Shown: piece after piece, positions 9,775-18,130 of the stretch
Position numbering within the stretch: position 1 is the stretch's first letter
Layout of the letters: each line of letters starts with the position of its first letter
NCBI RefSeq assembly: GCF_900099785.1
Contig: NZ_FNDS01000002.1
Coordinates: forward strand, 1 to 64,000
Length of the DNA: 64,000 nt
Direction: 5' to 3'
From: Pseudomonas panipatensis
Lineage (GTDB): Bacteria; Pseudomonadota; Gammaproteobacteria; Pseudomonadales; Pseudomonadaceae
Made by a program: the position numbers and the translations under genes
Notes under the pieces: model-generated
The model's database searches: none
What the model was told of the DNA's origin: nothing
The model's input: only the letters and a program-made list of their open reading frames with translations

Positions 9775-11434
9775 ATACCCAGCGCCCGGCCTTGCTGGTC
9801 AGCCAGGCCTCCTGCACATCCAGTTCGCCCAGCACCTTGCGCATGGTTTCGTCGTCGATGAGGTTTTCCCGACGCAGGCGATACAGCTCCAGGCGCTGGG
9901 CGCGCAGGGCCTTGATGCGCAGCGCCTGGTCGGCCAAATCGAGGCTGCGCGCACGTTCGCGCGCTTCGCCGCTGTCCGGCGCCGGATCGAGCTGGTGGCG
10001 GTACTCGGCCATCAGACGCGCCTTGACCTCCGCCAAGCCCGCCGCCTCTTCGGCATCCACCTGCTCGCCGCTGGGCAACTCCTCGGCTTCGAGCATGTGA
10101 ATGGCCGCCACCGCGGTGCGACGCCAGATCGAACGCAGTTCCAGCTCGTGCTGATCGTTGCTCGCCACCGGCAGGCCACGCAGCAGGACCGGCAGCCCGA
10201 CCGTCGCCAGCAGCAGGGAGGCCAGGATCACCCCGGCGGCGATGAAGATGATCAGGTCACGCTGCGGGAACGGCGAGCCATCGCCCAGCAGCATCGGTAC
10301 CGAGAGCACGCCGGCCAGGGTCACCGCCCCGCGCACCCCGCCCAGTGCGGAAATCGCCGACAGGCGCAGGATCGGCTCGCCCGGCTTGCCGCCCAGCTCG
10401 ATGCCCCACCAGCGCTCGACGCGCACCGACAGCTTCCAGTAGCACCAGACCCAGCAGAAGCGCAGCAACAGCAGCACCGCATACACCGCCAGCACATAGA
10501 ACAGCAGCAGCGAAGAGCGCCACAGGCCATCGCCGGCGTGCTGCGACACCGACTTGAGAATGTCCGGCAGTTGCAGCCCCAGGAGCAGGAAGACCACGCC
10601 ATTGAAGGCGAATTCGAGCATCGACCAGACACTCCGGTTGAGCAGCCGCGTATGGGTCTGCCGCGGCAGCAGATCGACCCAGCTCTGCATCATCCCCGCC
10701 GCCACCGCGGAAAGGATACCGGACACGCCGACGGCTTCGGCGAGCATGTAGGCGGCGAAGGGCAGCAGCAGCATCAGCACCACATGGGTGGCCGGGTCAT
10801 CCCAGCCGCGCTGGATCATCCAGGCGCGGATACGCCCGAGCAGCCAGCTCAGAAAGATGCCGCAGGCGAGCCCGCCGAGGGCGACGGTGACGAACAGCAG
10901 GCCGGCATCCATCCAGGAGAAACTGCCGGTCAGGGCCGCGGCGATGGCGAACTTGAACGCCACCAGGCCGGACGCATCGTTCATCAGTGCCTCGCCCTGC
11001 AGCACCGACATCAGGCGCTTGGGCAGGCGGCCCTGGGCGATGGCCGATACCGCCAGGGCATCGGTCGGCGACAGCACCGCGGCCAGGGCGAAGGCGGCGG
11101 CCCAGGTGACCTCGGGAATCAACAGGTGAATGAAGGCGCCACCGCCGACCACGGTGATCAGCACCAAGGCGAAGGCCAGGGTGATGATCGGCCAGCGCAT
11201 CTGCCAGAACTGACCCTTGGGCATGCGCCAGCCATCGGCGAACAGCAGCGGCGGAATGAACAGCAACATGAACAGCTCGGGATCGAGCGCCACGTGCAGT
11301 CCCAGGCTGGGCCAGGCCAGCAGCGCGCCGGTGGCGATCTGGATCAGCGGCAACGGCAGCGGCAGCAACTGCGCGAGCAAGCGGGTGCCGCCGACGACCA
11401 GGAGCAGGATGAGCACGGTGTAGACAGTTTGCAT
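9773..11434 (-). CDS. Na+/H+ antiporter, CPA1 family
   Basis: A 553-residue inner-membrane exchanger of the CPA1 (NhaP/NHE) type, probably expelling Na+ or K+ in exchange for protons. The first 400 residues hold about twelve hydrophobic segments. They contain the family motifs LSPTDALAVSAIAQG and EALMNDASGLVAFKFA, which carry the ion-binding Asp residues. The last 150 residues are a hydrophilic, charged cytoplasmic tail. It matches the antiporter at PA3660 in position next to dapC. The start at 11434 (MQTVYTVLILLLVV) has a GGGAGA ribosome binding site. Ion specificity cannot be read from the sequence. Confidence 0.9.
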   Translation of the reverse strand: MQTVYTVLILLLVVGGTRLLAQLLPLPLPLIQIATGALLAWPSLGLHVALDPELFMLLFIPPLLFADGWRMPKGQFWQMRWPIITLAFALVLITVVGGGAFIHLLIPEVTWAAAFALAAVLSPTDALAVSAIAQGRLPKRLMSVLQGEALMNDASGLVAFKFAIAAALTGSFSWMDAGLLFVTVALGGLACGIFLSWLLGRIRAWMIQRGWDDPATHVVLMLLLPFAAYMLAEAVGVSGILSAVAAGMMQSWVDLLPRQTHTRLLNRSVWSMLEFAFNGVVFLLLGLQLPDILKSVSQHAGDGLWRSSLLLFYVLAVYAVLLLLRFCWVWCYWKLSVRVERWWGIELGGKPGEPILRLSAISALGGVRGAVTLAGVLSVPMLLGDGSPFPQRDLIIFIAAGVILASLLLATVGLPVLLRGLPVASNDQHELELRSIWRRTAVAAIHMLEAEELPSGEQVDAEEAAGLAEVKARLMAEYRHQLDPAPDSGEARERARSLDLADQALRIKALRAQRLELYRLRRENLIDDETMRKVLGELDVQEAWLTSKAGRWV

Positions 11435-11571
11435 TGACGATCTCCCAGGCCGTCAGCCCGTGGCGCCTCATTTAAACACCGCGGCGGACAGGCTTCAGCC
11501 TCGATTGCTGCAATAGTCTGTTGCCGTTCGCCGCAGGACGCCGGACACCCCCGCAACGCCACGGGAAATGG

Positions 11572-11577
11572 CATAAT
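11572..11577 (+). promoter_or_regulatory. Candidate extended -10 element upstream of the ArsC-like gene
   Basis: CATAAT with an upstream TGG lies 43 bases before the GTG start at 11621. No convincing -35 is found at the right spacing. The 186-base gap to the divergent antiporter shows nothing else I can name. Confidence 0.3.
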
Positions 11578-11620
11578 CGCGCGCTTGAACGCATGAGCTG
11601 ATGAAAAGGAGAGCTGCCCC

Positions 11621-11971
11621 GTGAGCCAGCGGACGATCTACGGCATCAAAGCCTGCGACACCATGAAAAAAGCCCGCGGCTGGCTGGACGAACATGGCGT
11701 CGATTACATCTTCCATGACTACAAAAGCAGCGGCATCGACCGTGAGCACCTGCAGCAATGGTGCCGCGAGCATGGCTGGCAGACGATCCTGAATCGCGCC
11801 GGCACCACCTTCCGCAAACTGGACGAGGCGCACAAGGCCGACCTCGACGAGGCCCGCGCCATCGAACTGATGCTGGCCCAGCCGTCGATGATCAAACGCC
11901 CGGTGCTGGACCTCGGCGAACGCACCCTGGTGGGGTTCAAGCCCGACCAGTACGCCCAGGCCCTGGGTTGA
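11621..11971 (+). CDS. ArsC/Spx-family protein (YffB type)
   Basis: A 116-residue thioredoxin-fold protein of the ArsC/Spx superfamily, YffB branch. It has a single active-site-like Cys in YGIKACDTMKKARGWLDEHG and the family segment SMIKRPVLDLGERTLVGF. True arsenate reductases use a different Cys environment and sit with ars genes, none of which are here, so arsenic resistance is not implied. A GTG start at 11621 follows AAGGAGAG, a near-perfect ribosome binding site. It lies 7 bases before the LysE gene, so the two form an operon. The physiological substrate is unknown. Confidence 0.88.
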   Translation: MSQRTIYGIKACDTMKKARGWLDEHGVDYIFHDYKSSGIDREHLQQWCREHGWQTILNRAGTTFRKLDEAHKADLDEARAIELMLAQPSMIKRPVLDLGERTLVGFKPDQYAQALG

Positions 11972-11978
11972 AGCCAGC

Positions 11979-12605
11979 ATGGACATCGCCTGGGCCCTGT
12001 TCCTTCCCGCCTGTTTCGCCCTGAACCTGGCGCCGGGACCGAACAATCTGCTGTCGCTGAACAATGCCGCGCGCTTCGGCCTGCTGCGCGCCAGCCTGGC
12101 CGGCCTCGGCCGCCTGCTGGCCTTCAGCGGCATGCTGGCACTGGCCGCTTCCGGCCTGGCGCTGGTCCTGCAGGCCTCGGCCTGGCTGTTCCTGGCGATC
12201 AAGCTGGTCGGTGCGGCCTATCTGTTGTGGCTGGCCGTGCAACTCTGGCGTGCGCCTGCCGGCGATCTCCAGCAGAATGCCGCGACATCGGCCAAGGGCA
12301 GCCTCTGGCGCCTGGCCCGCCAGGAGTTCTGGGTGGCCGCCGGCAACCCCAAGGCCATTCTCATATTCACCGCTTTCCTGCCGCAGTTCGTCGATCCGCG
12401 GCAACCCGTGGGCGCCCAGTTCGCCCAACTCGGCTGCGCCTTCCTGATCCTGGAATGGCTGGCCATCGCCCTTTATGGGCTCGCCGGGGTCCACCTCGGC
12501 AAGCTACTCGCCGGAGCCCGCGCCCGGCGCCTGTTCAACCGTGGTTGCGCCGCGCTGCTGGGCAGCGCCGGCCTGGGCCTGCTGCTCAGCCGCCGACCGG
12601 CCTGA
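11979..12605 (+). CDS. LysE family translocator
   Basis: A 208-residue inner-membrane protein with about six hydrophobic helices and the LysE/RhtB signature LAPGPNNLLSLNNAARFGLLRA near the N-terminus (here N-N rather than the common N-M). A second conserved stretch is NPKAILIFTAFLPQFVDP. Members export amino acids or related small molecules. Its position directly before dapD makes lysine or diaminopimelate-related overflow an attractive guess, but the family's substrates cannot be predicted from sequence. Confidence 0.88.
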   Translation: MDIAWALFLPACFALNLAPGPNNLLSLNNAARFGLLRASLAGLGRLLAFSGMLALAASGLALVLQASAWLFLAIKLVGAAYLLWLAVQLWRAPAGDLQQNAATSAKGSLWRLARQEFWVAAGNPKAILIFTAFLPQFVDPRQPVGAQFAQLGCAFLILEWLAIALYGLAGVHLGKLLAGARARRLFNRGCAALLGSAGLGLLLSRRPA

Positions 12606-12632
12606 CCGTCTTATCCATTCGAGGAACCGCTC

Positions 12633-13667
12633 ATGTCCCACTCCCTGTTCAGCCTGGCCTTCGGCGTCGGCACCCAGAACCGCCAGGGCACCTGGCTGGA
12701 AGTCTTCTACGCGCACCCGCTGCTCAACCCGGATGCCAGCCTGGTCGGTGCCATCGCTCCGATCCTCGGCTTCAGCGGCGGCAACCAGGCCATCACCTTC
12801 AGCAACCAGCAGGCCTACCAGTTGGCCGACGCGCTGAAGGCCGTGGCGCCGGCCCAGTCCGCCCTGCTCAACCGCCTGGCGGAAAGCCAGAAGCCGCTGG
12901 TCGCCACCCTGCTCAGCGAAGACGCCGCACCGACCTCCACCCCCGAGGCCTACCTCAAGCTGCACCTGCTCTCGCACCGCCTGGTCAAGCCGCACGGCGT
13001 CAACCTCTCGGGCATCTTCCCGCTGCTGCCGAACGTGGCCTGGACCAACATCGGCGCCGTCGACCTCGGCGAACTGGGCGAGCTGCAACTGGAAGCGCGC
13101 CTGAAGGGCAAGCTGCTGGAAGTCTTCTCGGTGGACAAGTTCCCGAAAATGACCGACTACGTGGTTCCGGCCGGCGTGCGCATCGCCGACACCGCCCGCG
13201 TGCGCCTGGGTGCCTACATCGGTGAAGGCACCACCGTGATGCACGAAGGCTTCGTCAACTTCAACGCCGGCACCCAGGGCCCGGGCATGATCGAAGGCCG
13301 CGTGTCCGCTGGCGTGTTCGTCGGCAAGGGCTCGGACCTGGGCGGCGGCTGCTCGACCATGGGCACCCTGTCCGGCGGCGGCAACATCGTCATCAGCGTC
13401 GGCGAAGGCTGCCTGATCGGCGCCAACGCCGGCATCGGCATCCCGCTGGGCGACCGCAACATCGTCGAAGCCGGCCTGTACGTCACCGCCGGCACCAAGA
13501 TCGCCCTGCTGGATGACCAGAACAACCTGGTCAAGGTGGTCAAGGGCCGCGACCTGGCGGGCCAGCCGGACCTGCTGTTCCGCCGCAATTCGCAGAGCGG
13601 CGCGGTGGAGTGCAAGACCAACAAGACCGCGATCGAGCTGAACGAAGCGCTGCACGCGCACAACTGA
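12633..13667 (+). CDS. dapD: Tetrahydrodipicolinate N-succinyltransferase
   Basis: DapD transfers succinyl from succinyl-CoA to tetrahydrodipicolinate, the first step of the succinylase route to meso-DAP and lysine. The 344-residue protein has a long N-terminal region followed by a left-handed beta helix of hexapeptide repeats from about residue 170 (VPAGVRIADTARVRLGAYIG). The conserved GEGTTVMHEGFVNFNAGT and SAGVFVGKGSDLGGG segments follow. The length matches the longer Pseudomonas/actinobacterial form rather than the 274-residue E. coli form. A GAGGAA ribosome binding site precedes the ATG. Confidence 0.96.
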   Translation: MSHSLFSLAFGVGTQNRQGTWLEVFYAHPLLNPDASLVGAIAPILGFSGGNQAITFSNQQAYQLADALKAVAPAQSALLNRLAESQKPLVATLLSEDAAPTSTPEAYLKLHLLSHRLVKPHGVNLSGIFPLLPNVAWTNIGAVDLGELGELQLEARLKGKLLEVFSVDKFPKMTDYVVPAGVRIADTARVRLGAYIGEGTTVMHEGFVNFNAGTQGPGMIEGRVSAGVFVGKGSDLGGGCSTMGTLSGGGNIVISVGEGCLIGANAGIGIPLGDRNIVEAGLYVTAGTKIALLDDQNNLVKVVKGRDLAGQPDLLFRRNSQSGAVECKTNKTAIELNEALHAHN

Positions 13668-13722
13668 TCGCCTGCGCCGGGCGCGGCATGCCGCTCCGGC
13701 GCCAGGGTTCTAAGCTGTAAAG

Positions 13723-13744
13723 CGGGGGCTGCGGCCCCCGTTTT
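13723..13744 (+). terminator. Intrinsic terminator after dapD
   Basis: CGGGGGC (13723-13729) and GCCCCCG (13734-13740) form a 7-bp GC-only stem with a 4-base loop followed by TTTT. It separates dapD from the csdA-csdE pair. Confidence 0.8.
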
Positions 13745-13768
13745 CCATTCCCGCAAGCGAACAGGCCC

Positions 13769-14971
13769 ATGTCCATTTCGTCGCCCTGGCGTTCCGCCTT
13801 CCCCGCCCTGGCCGCCCTGGCAGCCGAAGGCCAGACCTACCTCGACAGCGCCGCCACCGCGCAGAAGCCGCAGGCGCTGATCGACGCCCTGGCCGGCTAC
13901 TACGCCAGCGGCGCGGCCAATGTGCACCGCGCCCAGCACCTGCCCGGCGAGCGTGCCACCCGCGCCTTCGAGGCAACCCGCCAGCAACTCGCCGGCTGGC
14001 TCGGTGGCGTGCCCGAGCAAGTGATCTTCAGCCATGGCGCCACCGAAGCGCTGAACCTGCTGGCCTATGGCCTGGAGCACCTGATCGGCGCCGGCGACGA
14101 GATCGTCGTCAGCGCCCTGGAGCACCACGCCAACCTGCTGCCCTGGCAGCAACTGGCGCTGCGCCGCCAGGCGAAGCTGCTGGTGCTGCCGCTGGACGAT
14201 CGCGGGGTCATCGACCTCGACGCGGCCGCGCCGCTCATCGGCCCGCGCACCCGCGTACTGGCGGTGAGCCAGTTGTCCAACGTCCTCGGCACCTGGCAGC
14301 CGCTGCCGGAGCTGCTGGCCATGGCCCGCGCCCAGGGCGCGCTAAGCGTGGTCGACGGCGCCCAGGGCGTGGTCCACGGGCGCCACGATCTGTCCGCGCT
14401 GGGCTGCGACTTCTACGTGTTCTCCAGCCACAAGCTCTACGGCCCGGACGGCCTCGGCGTGCTCTGGGGCCGCCAGGAAGCCCTGCGCCAGCTGCACCAT
14501 TGGCAGTTCGGCGGCGAGATGGTGCAGGTCGCCGACTACCAGCAGGCGCAGTTCCGTCCCGCGCCACTGGGTTTCGAGGCCGGCACCCCGCCGATCGCCG
14601 CCGTGCTCGGCCTCGGCGCCAGCCTCGCCTGGCTGCTGGCCCAGGACAGCACTGCGCTGGCCGCCCACGAGGGCGTGCTGCATGAGCGCCTGGTCGCCGG
14701 CCTGCGCGCCCGCGACGGCGTGCGCCTGCTCGGCGAACCACAGGTCGCCCTGGCCAGCTTCACGGTGCGCGACGTGCACAGCGCCGATCTCGCCCACCTG
14801 CTCAGCGAGCAAGGCGTGGCGGTTCGCGCCGGGCACCACTGTGCCATGCCGCTGCTCAAGCGCCTGGGCCTGCCCGGCGCGATTCGCGTGTCCCTCGGAC
14901 TGTACAACGACGACAGCGATCTGCAGCGCTTCTTCAGCGCCCTGGACAACGCCCTGGAGCTGCTGCGATGA
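13769..14971 (+). CDS. csdA: Cysteine desulfurase CsdA
   Basis: This PLP enzyme takes sulfur from cysteine as a persulfide and passes it to CsdE. The 400-residue protein has the PLP lysine K222 in SSHKLYGPDGLG and the catalytic C358 in RAGHHCAMPLL, both at the same numbers as in E. coli CsdA as I recall. The long mobile loop around the Cys places it in the SufS/CsdA group, not IscS. The last codons overlap the csdE start by 4 bases (ATGA), so the pair is translationally coupled. TcdA, the known partner dehydratase, is encoded 2.1 kb downstream. Confidence 0.94.
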   Translation: MSISSPWRSAFPALAALAAEGQTYLDSAATAQKPQALIDALAGYYASGAANVHRAQHLPGERATRAFEATRQQLAGWLGGVPEQVIFSHGATEALNLLAYGLEHLIGAGDEIVVSALEHHANLLPWQQLALRRQAKLLVLPLDDRGVIDLDAAAPLIGPRTRVLAVSQLSNVLGTWQPLPELLAMARAQGALSVVDGAQGVVHGRHDLSALGCDFYVFSSHKLYGPDGLGVLWGRQEALRQLHHWQFGGEMVQVADYQQAQFRPAPLGFEAGTPPIAAVLGLGASLAWLLAQDSTALAAHEGVLHERLVAGLRARDGVRLLGEPQVALASFTVRDVHSADLAHLLSEQGVAVRAGHHCAMPLLKRLGLPGAIRVSLGLYNDDSDLQRFFSALDNALELLR

Positions 14972-15384
14972 GCCTGCCCGCCGCCGCCGAACAGGCCCTG
15001 GCCGCCTTCGCCAGCCAATCCGGCTGGGAGCAGCGCGCGCGCCTGCTGATGCAATGGGGCGACCGGCTGGAGCCGCTGAGCGCCGCCGAGCGCTCAGACG
15101 AGCACCGCGTGCACGGCTGCGAAAGCCTGGTCTGGTTGCTGGCCGAACAGCGCGACGGCCATTGGCATTTCCGCGCCAGCAGCGATGCGCGCCTGCTGCG
15201 CGGCCTGCTGGCACTGCTGCTGGTGCGGGTCGAAGGCCTGAGCACCGCCGAACTGGCGACGCTCGACCTCGGCGCCTGGTTCACCCGCCTCGGCCTCGGC
15301 CGCCAGCTCTCGCCATCGCGCAGCAACGGGCTCAACGCCGTGCTGCAACGCATGCGCGAACTGTCCAGCGCCGGCGCCCGCTGA
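14968..15384 (+). CDS. csdE: Sulfur acceptor protein CsdE (SufE family)
   Basis: A 138-residue SufE-like protein that takes the persulfide from CsdA on C51, within EHRVHGCESLVWLLAE. The family fold elements QSGWEQRARLLMQWGDRLEPL and SRSNGLNAVLQRMR are present. The start ATG overlaps the csdA stop. With CsdA it forms the Csd sulfur-transfer system, which in E. coli also binds TcdA (CsdL). No other Fe-S assembly genes are in the window. Confidence 0.92.
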   Translation: MSLPAAAEQALAAFASQSGWEQRARLLMQWGDRLEPLSAAERSDEHRVHGCESLVWLLAEQRDGHWHFRASSDARLLRGLLALLLVRVEGLSTAELATLDLGAWFTRLGLGRQLSPSRSNGLNAVLQRMRELSSAGAR

Positions 15385-15407
15385 GCCCGCGCCGCGCCAC
15401 GCCACGC

Positions 15408-16139
15408 TCAACGGCGCAGGGCGGTGAACGCAGCAAACTCCCAGCGACGCATGGCCAACACCAGCGTGTAGCCTTCCTTGTCTTCCTGCGGAATCTTCTG
15501 GTCGGCCAGGTGCTGCTGGGCGAAATCCTGCGCCAGGCGTTGCAGGCGCTCGATGAAGGCCGGCGCCAGCGCCCGGCTGATCCGGCCATGGCTGAGCAGC
15601 AAGGCTTCGTCGCTCTCGGCGAAGCTGCCGGCGAAGTAGTCCTGCAACGCGTGTTTGCGGAAGAAGCGCATCACCGGCCCATCGGGTTGCCAGCGGAAGG
15701 TCTTGGCCAGCTTGAGGCGGTAGCGGTTCAGCGGCTTCAGCTCGATCACGCCGATGCGATCCAGGCGCACCAGCGCGCGAATCACCTCCGGCAGGCTCAG
15801 GCGGTAGGTGGCGACTATCTGCTCGGCGGTCCACTGGCTCAGCACGCAGATCGCCACCAGCAGCGACTGCTCGTCGCTGACGACCGCCAACTCCTGTTCC
15901 AGGGTCAGCGAGCGCAGCAGCGGCTGGGCCTCCACCACGCGCCGGGCGAGGTCGGCGAAGTCCAGGCCGAGGGCGCGGCAGATGGCATCGACCCGCGACA
16001 GCGACATGTCTTCCCTGGCCAACATGCGCTTGACGCCCGACTCGGACATGTCCAGCGCACGGGCGAGGTCCGCATAGGTCATCTGCAGCGCTTTCAGCTC
16101 GCGCTTGATGGCCATGACCAGATCGATGCTGCCGCTCAT
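15408..16139 (-). CDS. XRE-type helix-turn-helix transcriptional regulator
   Basis: A 243-residue DNA-binding protein. Residues 8-65 are a Cro/C1-type helix-turn-helix (KALQMTYADLARALDMSE followed by GVKRMLAREDMSLSRVDAI). The remaining 170 residues form a predominantly helical domain I cannot name. It includes a second winged-helix-like stretch (LSLPEVIRALVRLDRIGVIEL) that could also bind DNA. It converges on csdE and diverges from the CREST-like membrane gene at 16262. An 8-bp inverted repeat overlaps its own start codon, which suggests autoregulation. No ligand pocket can be inferred. Confidence 0.8.
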   Translation of the reverse strand: MSGSIDLVMAIKRELKALQMTYADLARALDMSESGVKRMLAREDMSLSRVDAICRALGLDFADLARRVVEAQPLLRSLTLEQELAVVSDEQSLLVAICVLSQWTAEQIVATYRLSLPEVIRALVRLDRIGVIELKPLNRYRLKLAKTFRWQPDGPVMRFFRKHALQDYFAGSFAESDEALLLSHGRISRALAPAFIERLQRLAQDFAQQHLADQKIPQEDKEGYTLVLAMRRWEFAAFTALRR

Positions 16140-16173
16140 AGGTATTCCTTTAGTGAACCCGAGGCATACCTAT
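16138..16173. promoter_or_regulatory. Inverted repeat at the divergent regulator/membrane-protein start
   Basis: ATAGGTAT (16138-16145) and ATACCTAT (16166-16173) are perfect inverted copies separated by 20 bases, so their centres are about 28 bases (nearly three helical turns) apart. The left copy covers the start of the regulator gene. This is a plausible operator for that XRE-type protein; the 20-base spacing would place two half-sites on one face of the helix. Confidence 0.5.
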
Positions 16174-16261
16174 ATTCCACTGAGTTCCTTTTTGAAAGAC
16201 TTTCAGCAATACCCGGCACAGACTCCGGCAGGTCGTCAGCGCACACCGAATGGAGAACGCC

Positions 16262-17050
16262 ATGTCGCTTTCACGAAATACCGCCAGCTCGCCCAACCCC
16301 CAGCGCAAGGGGGCAGGAACGGACCTGTTGCTCGGCTTCGCCCTGGTCCTGGTGATCCTGGCGATGTTCGGCCCACGGATCGACCAGGCCGTGCACTACC
16401 ACGCCCTCGCCGACCAGCGCAGCCTGTTCGGGCTGGCGCACGCACTGGATGTGTTGAGCAACCTGCCCTTCGTGCTGCTCGGCCTCCTCGGCCTGGGCAA
16501 CTTGCGGCGCATCGAACAGCCATTGTGGAGCGGCCTGGCCGCTACCCTGGCCATCGGCCTGCTGCTGACGGGGCTTGGCTCGGCCTGGTATCACCTGCAG
16601 CCGGACGACCAGGGATTGCTCTGGGACCGGATCGGCATGGGCGTGTCGTTCGCTGGCGTGCTCGGCCTGGCCATCGCCGACCGCGCCGGCCTGCGCGCCG
16701 GCTACGGCGCGGTGGCCCTGGTGCTGCTCGGCAGCGCCCTGGCGCTGTGGGCCTGGCGGGCATCGGGCAACCTGCTGGCCTGGGTCATCCTGCAGGGCGG
16801 CGGCATGCTGCTGCTGGTGCTGCTCGCCGGCTGCCGCACGCAGCCGGGCGGCTACGCCTTCCGCCTCGGGCAATGCGTGCTGCTCTACGCCCTGGCCAAG
16901 CTCTGCGAACTGGCCGATGCGCCCCTCTATCAGCTGAGCGGCGAGTTGATCTCCGGGCACAGCCTCAAGCACCTGCTCGCGGCGTTGGCGGTGCTCCCGC
17001 TGCTGCTGGCGCTCCAGCGCAACCGCGACACGCCGACGCTGCTTGGCTGA
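16262..17050 (+). CDS. Seven-helix membrane protein of the CREST / alkaline ceramidase-like type
   Basis: A 262-residue polytopic inner-membrane protein with about seven hydrophobic helices. It shows the motif pattern of the CREST hydrolase superfamily (alkaline ceramidase, PAQR receptors, Per1). HALDVLSNLPFVLLGLLGL is in helix 2, GSAWYHLQPDDQGLLWDRIG follows helix 3, and GHSLKHLLAALAVLPLLL is in the last helix. The Ser/His of SxxxH, the Asp of WDR and the C-terminal HxxxH histidines would be the metal site. I start at 16262 because GGAGAAC lies 7 bases upstream; an ATG at 16250 is possible. It is divergent from an XRE-type regulator. The substrate, perhaps a lipid amide, is unknown. Confidence 0.72.
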   Translation: MSLSRNTASSPNPQRKGAGTDLLLGFALVLVILAMFGPRIDQAVHYHALADQRSLFGLAHALDVLSNLPFVLLGLLGLGNLRRIEQPLWSGLAATLAIGLLLTGLGSAWYHLQPDDQGLLWDRIGMGVSFAGVLGLAIADRAGLRAGYGAVALVLLGSALALWAWRASGNLLAWVILQGGGMLLLVLLAGCRTQPGGYAFRLGQCVLLYALAKLCELADAPLYQLSGELISGHSLKHLLAALAVLPLLLALQRNRDTPTLLG

Positions 17051-17078
17051 AGCGCCAGGCACGGCGCGCGAGCGGGCC

Positions 17079-17894
17079 TCAGGCCTGCGGCTGGCTGCGC
17101 TCCGACGGCCGCCGCGCGCCGGCGACCAGCTTTTCCACCGCCTTGGCCGCCGCCGCCATGCCGAAGCTGGCGGTGACCATCATCACCGCGCCGAAGCCGC
17201 CGGCGCAGTCGAGCTTCACGCCCTCGCCGACGAAGCTCTTCGACTGGCAAACCGTGCCGTCCGGCTTCGGGTAGCGCAGTTGCTCGGTGGAAAACACGCA
17301 GGGCACGCTGTAGTGGCGGCCCGGCGTGCGCGAGAAGTTGTAGTCGCGGCGCAGCAACGAGCGCACCTTGGCCGCCAGCGGATCGTTGAAGGTCTTGTTG
17401 AGGTCGGCGATCTGGATCTGCGTCGGATCGACCTGGCCGCCGGCGCCGCCGGTGGTCACCACCTGGATCTTGCGCCGCTTGCACCAGGCGATGAGCGCGG
17501 CCTTGGCCGGCACGCTGTCGATGCAGTCGATGACGTAGTCGAGGTCGGCGGTGATGTACTCGGCCATGGTTTCGCGGGTGACGAAATCGGCCACCGCGTG
17601 CACCTGGCAGGCCGGATTGATGGCACGGATGCGCTCGGCCATCACCTCCACCTTGGGCTTGCCCACCGCGCCGTCGAGGGCATGCACCTGGCGGTTGGTG
17701 TTGGTCACGCAGACATCGTCCAGGTCGAACAGGGAAATCTCGCCGACACCGCTGCGCGCCAGTGCCTCGGCGGCCCAGGAACCCACTCCGCCGATGCCGA
17801 CCACCGCGACATGGCTGGCGGCCAGGCGCTCCAGCCCCTGCCTGCCATAGAGACGGGCGATACCGCCGAAACGCTGCTCGTCCACAACCATCAC
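17079..17894 (-). CDS. tcdA: tRNA threonylcarbamoyladenosine dehydratase
   Basis: TcdA (CsdL, YgdL) uses ATP to cyclise the t6A modification at tRNA position 37 into ct6A. The 271-residue protein is an E1-like enzyme. It has the nucleotide-binding stretch VAVVGIGGVGSWAAEALAR, the FDLDDVCVTNTNRQ motif, and the DYVIDCIDSVPAKAAL segment typical of this family. A hydrophobic helix near the C-terminus (GAVMMVTASFGMAAAAKAV) is also characteristic. In E. coli its gene lies beside csdA-csdE, and here csdA-csdE is close. It converges on the CREST-like gene with a 28-base gap. Confidence 0.93.
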   Translation of the reverse strand: MMVVDEQRFGGIARLYGRQGLERLAASHVAVVGIGGVGSWAAEALARSGVGEISLFDLDDVCVTNTNRQVHALDGAVGKPKVEVMAERIRAINPACQVHAVADFVTRETMAEYITADLDYVIDCIDSVPAKAALIAWCKRRKIQVVTTGGAGGQVDPTQIQIADLNKTFNDPLAAKVRSLLRRDYNFSRTPGRHYSVPCVFSTEQLRYPKPDGTVCQSKSFVGEGVKLDCAGGFGAVMMVTASFGMAAAAKAVEKLVAGARRPSERSQPQA

Positions 17895-18130
17895 ACTGCC
17901 TCCAGAAAACCGGCCGGCATTTTATCGGAAGCCGCCGCCTTGTGCCGTATCGCGCGAACGAGTCGACGCCCGACGGGCTGCCGCCGCCCGCTTCGAGTAT
18001 TCCACGCGCGGCCGCGCGGGCTGGCGCCAGGCGCCGGACGGGAGCTATACACTCATGGGGTCGCGGGGTAGGATGCGCGCCGACCCGCTCCCGGCACTAC
18101 CCGTTCCACCGACTGGAACCCGATCGCTCT

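Noticed and set aside
9158..11437. A 759-codon frame antisense to the Na+/H+ antiporter
   Set aside because: Gln/His/Arg-rich shadow of the antiporter, whose membrane helices and motifs are clear on the minus strand.
11621..11971. Arsenate reductase for arsenic resistance
   Set aside because: The protein is of the YffB/Spx-like branch and no arsR, arsB or acr3 gene is in the window.
17762..18130. N-terminal extension of ndvB
   Set aside because: The frame is open, but the extension is Arg/Pro-rich, overlaps tcdA, and precedes the obvious membrane anchor of the conserved protein.
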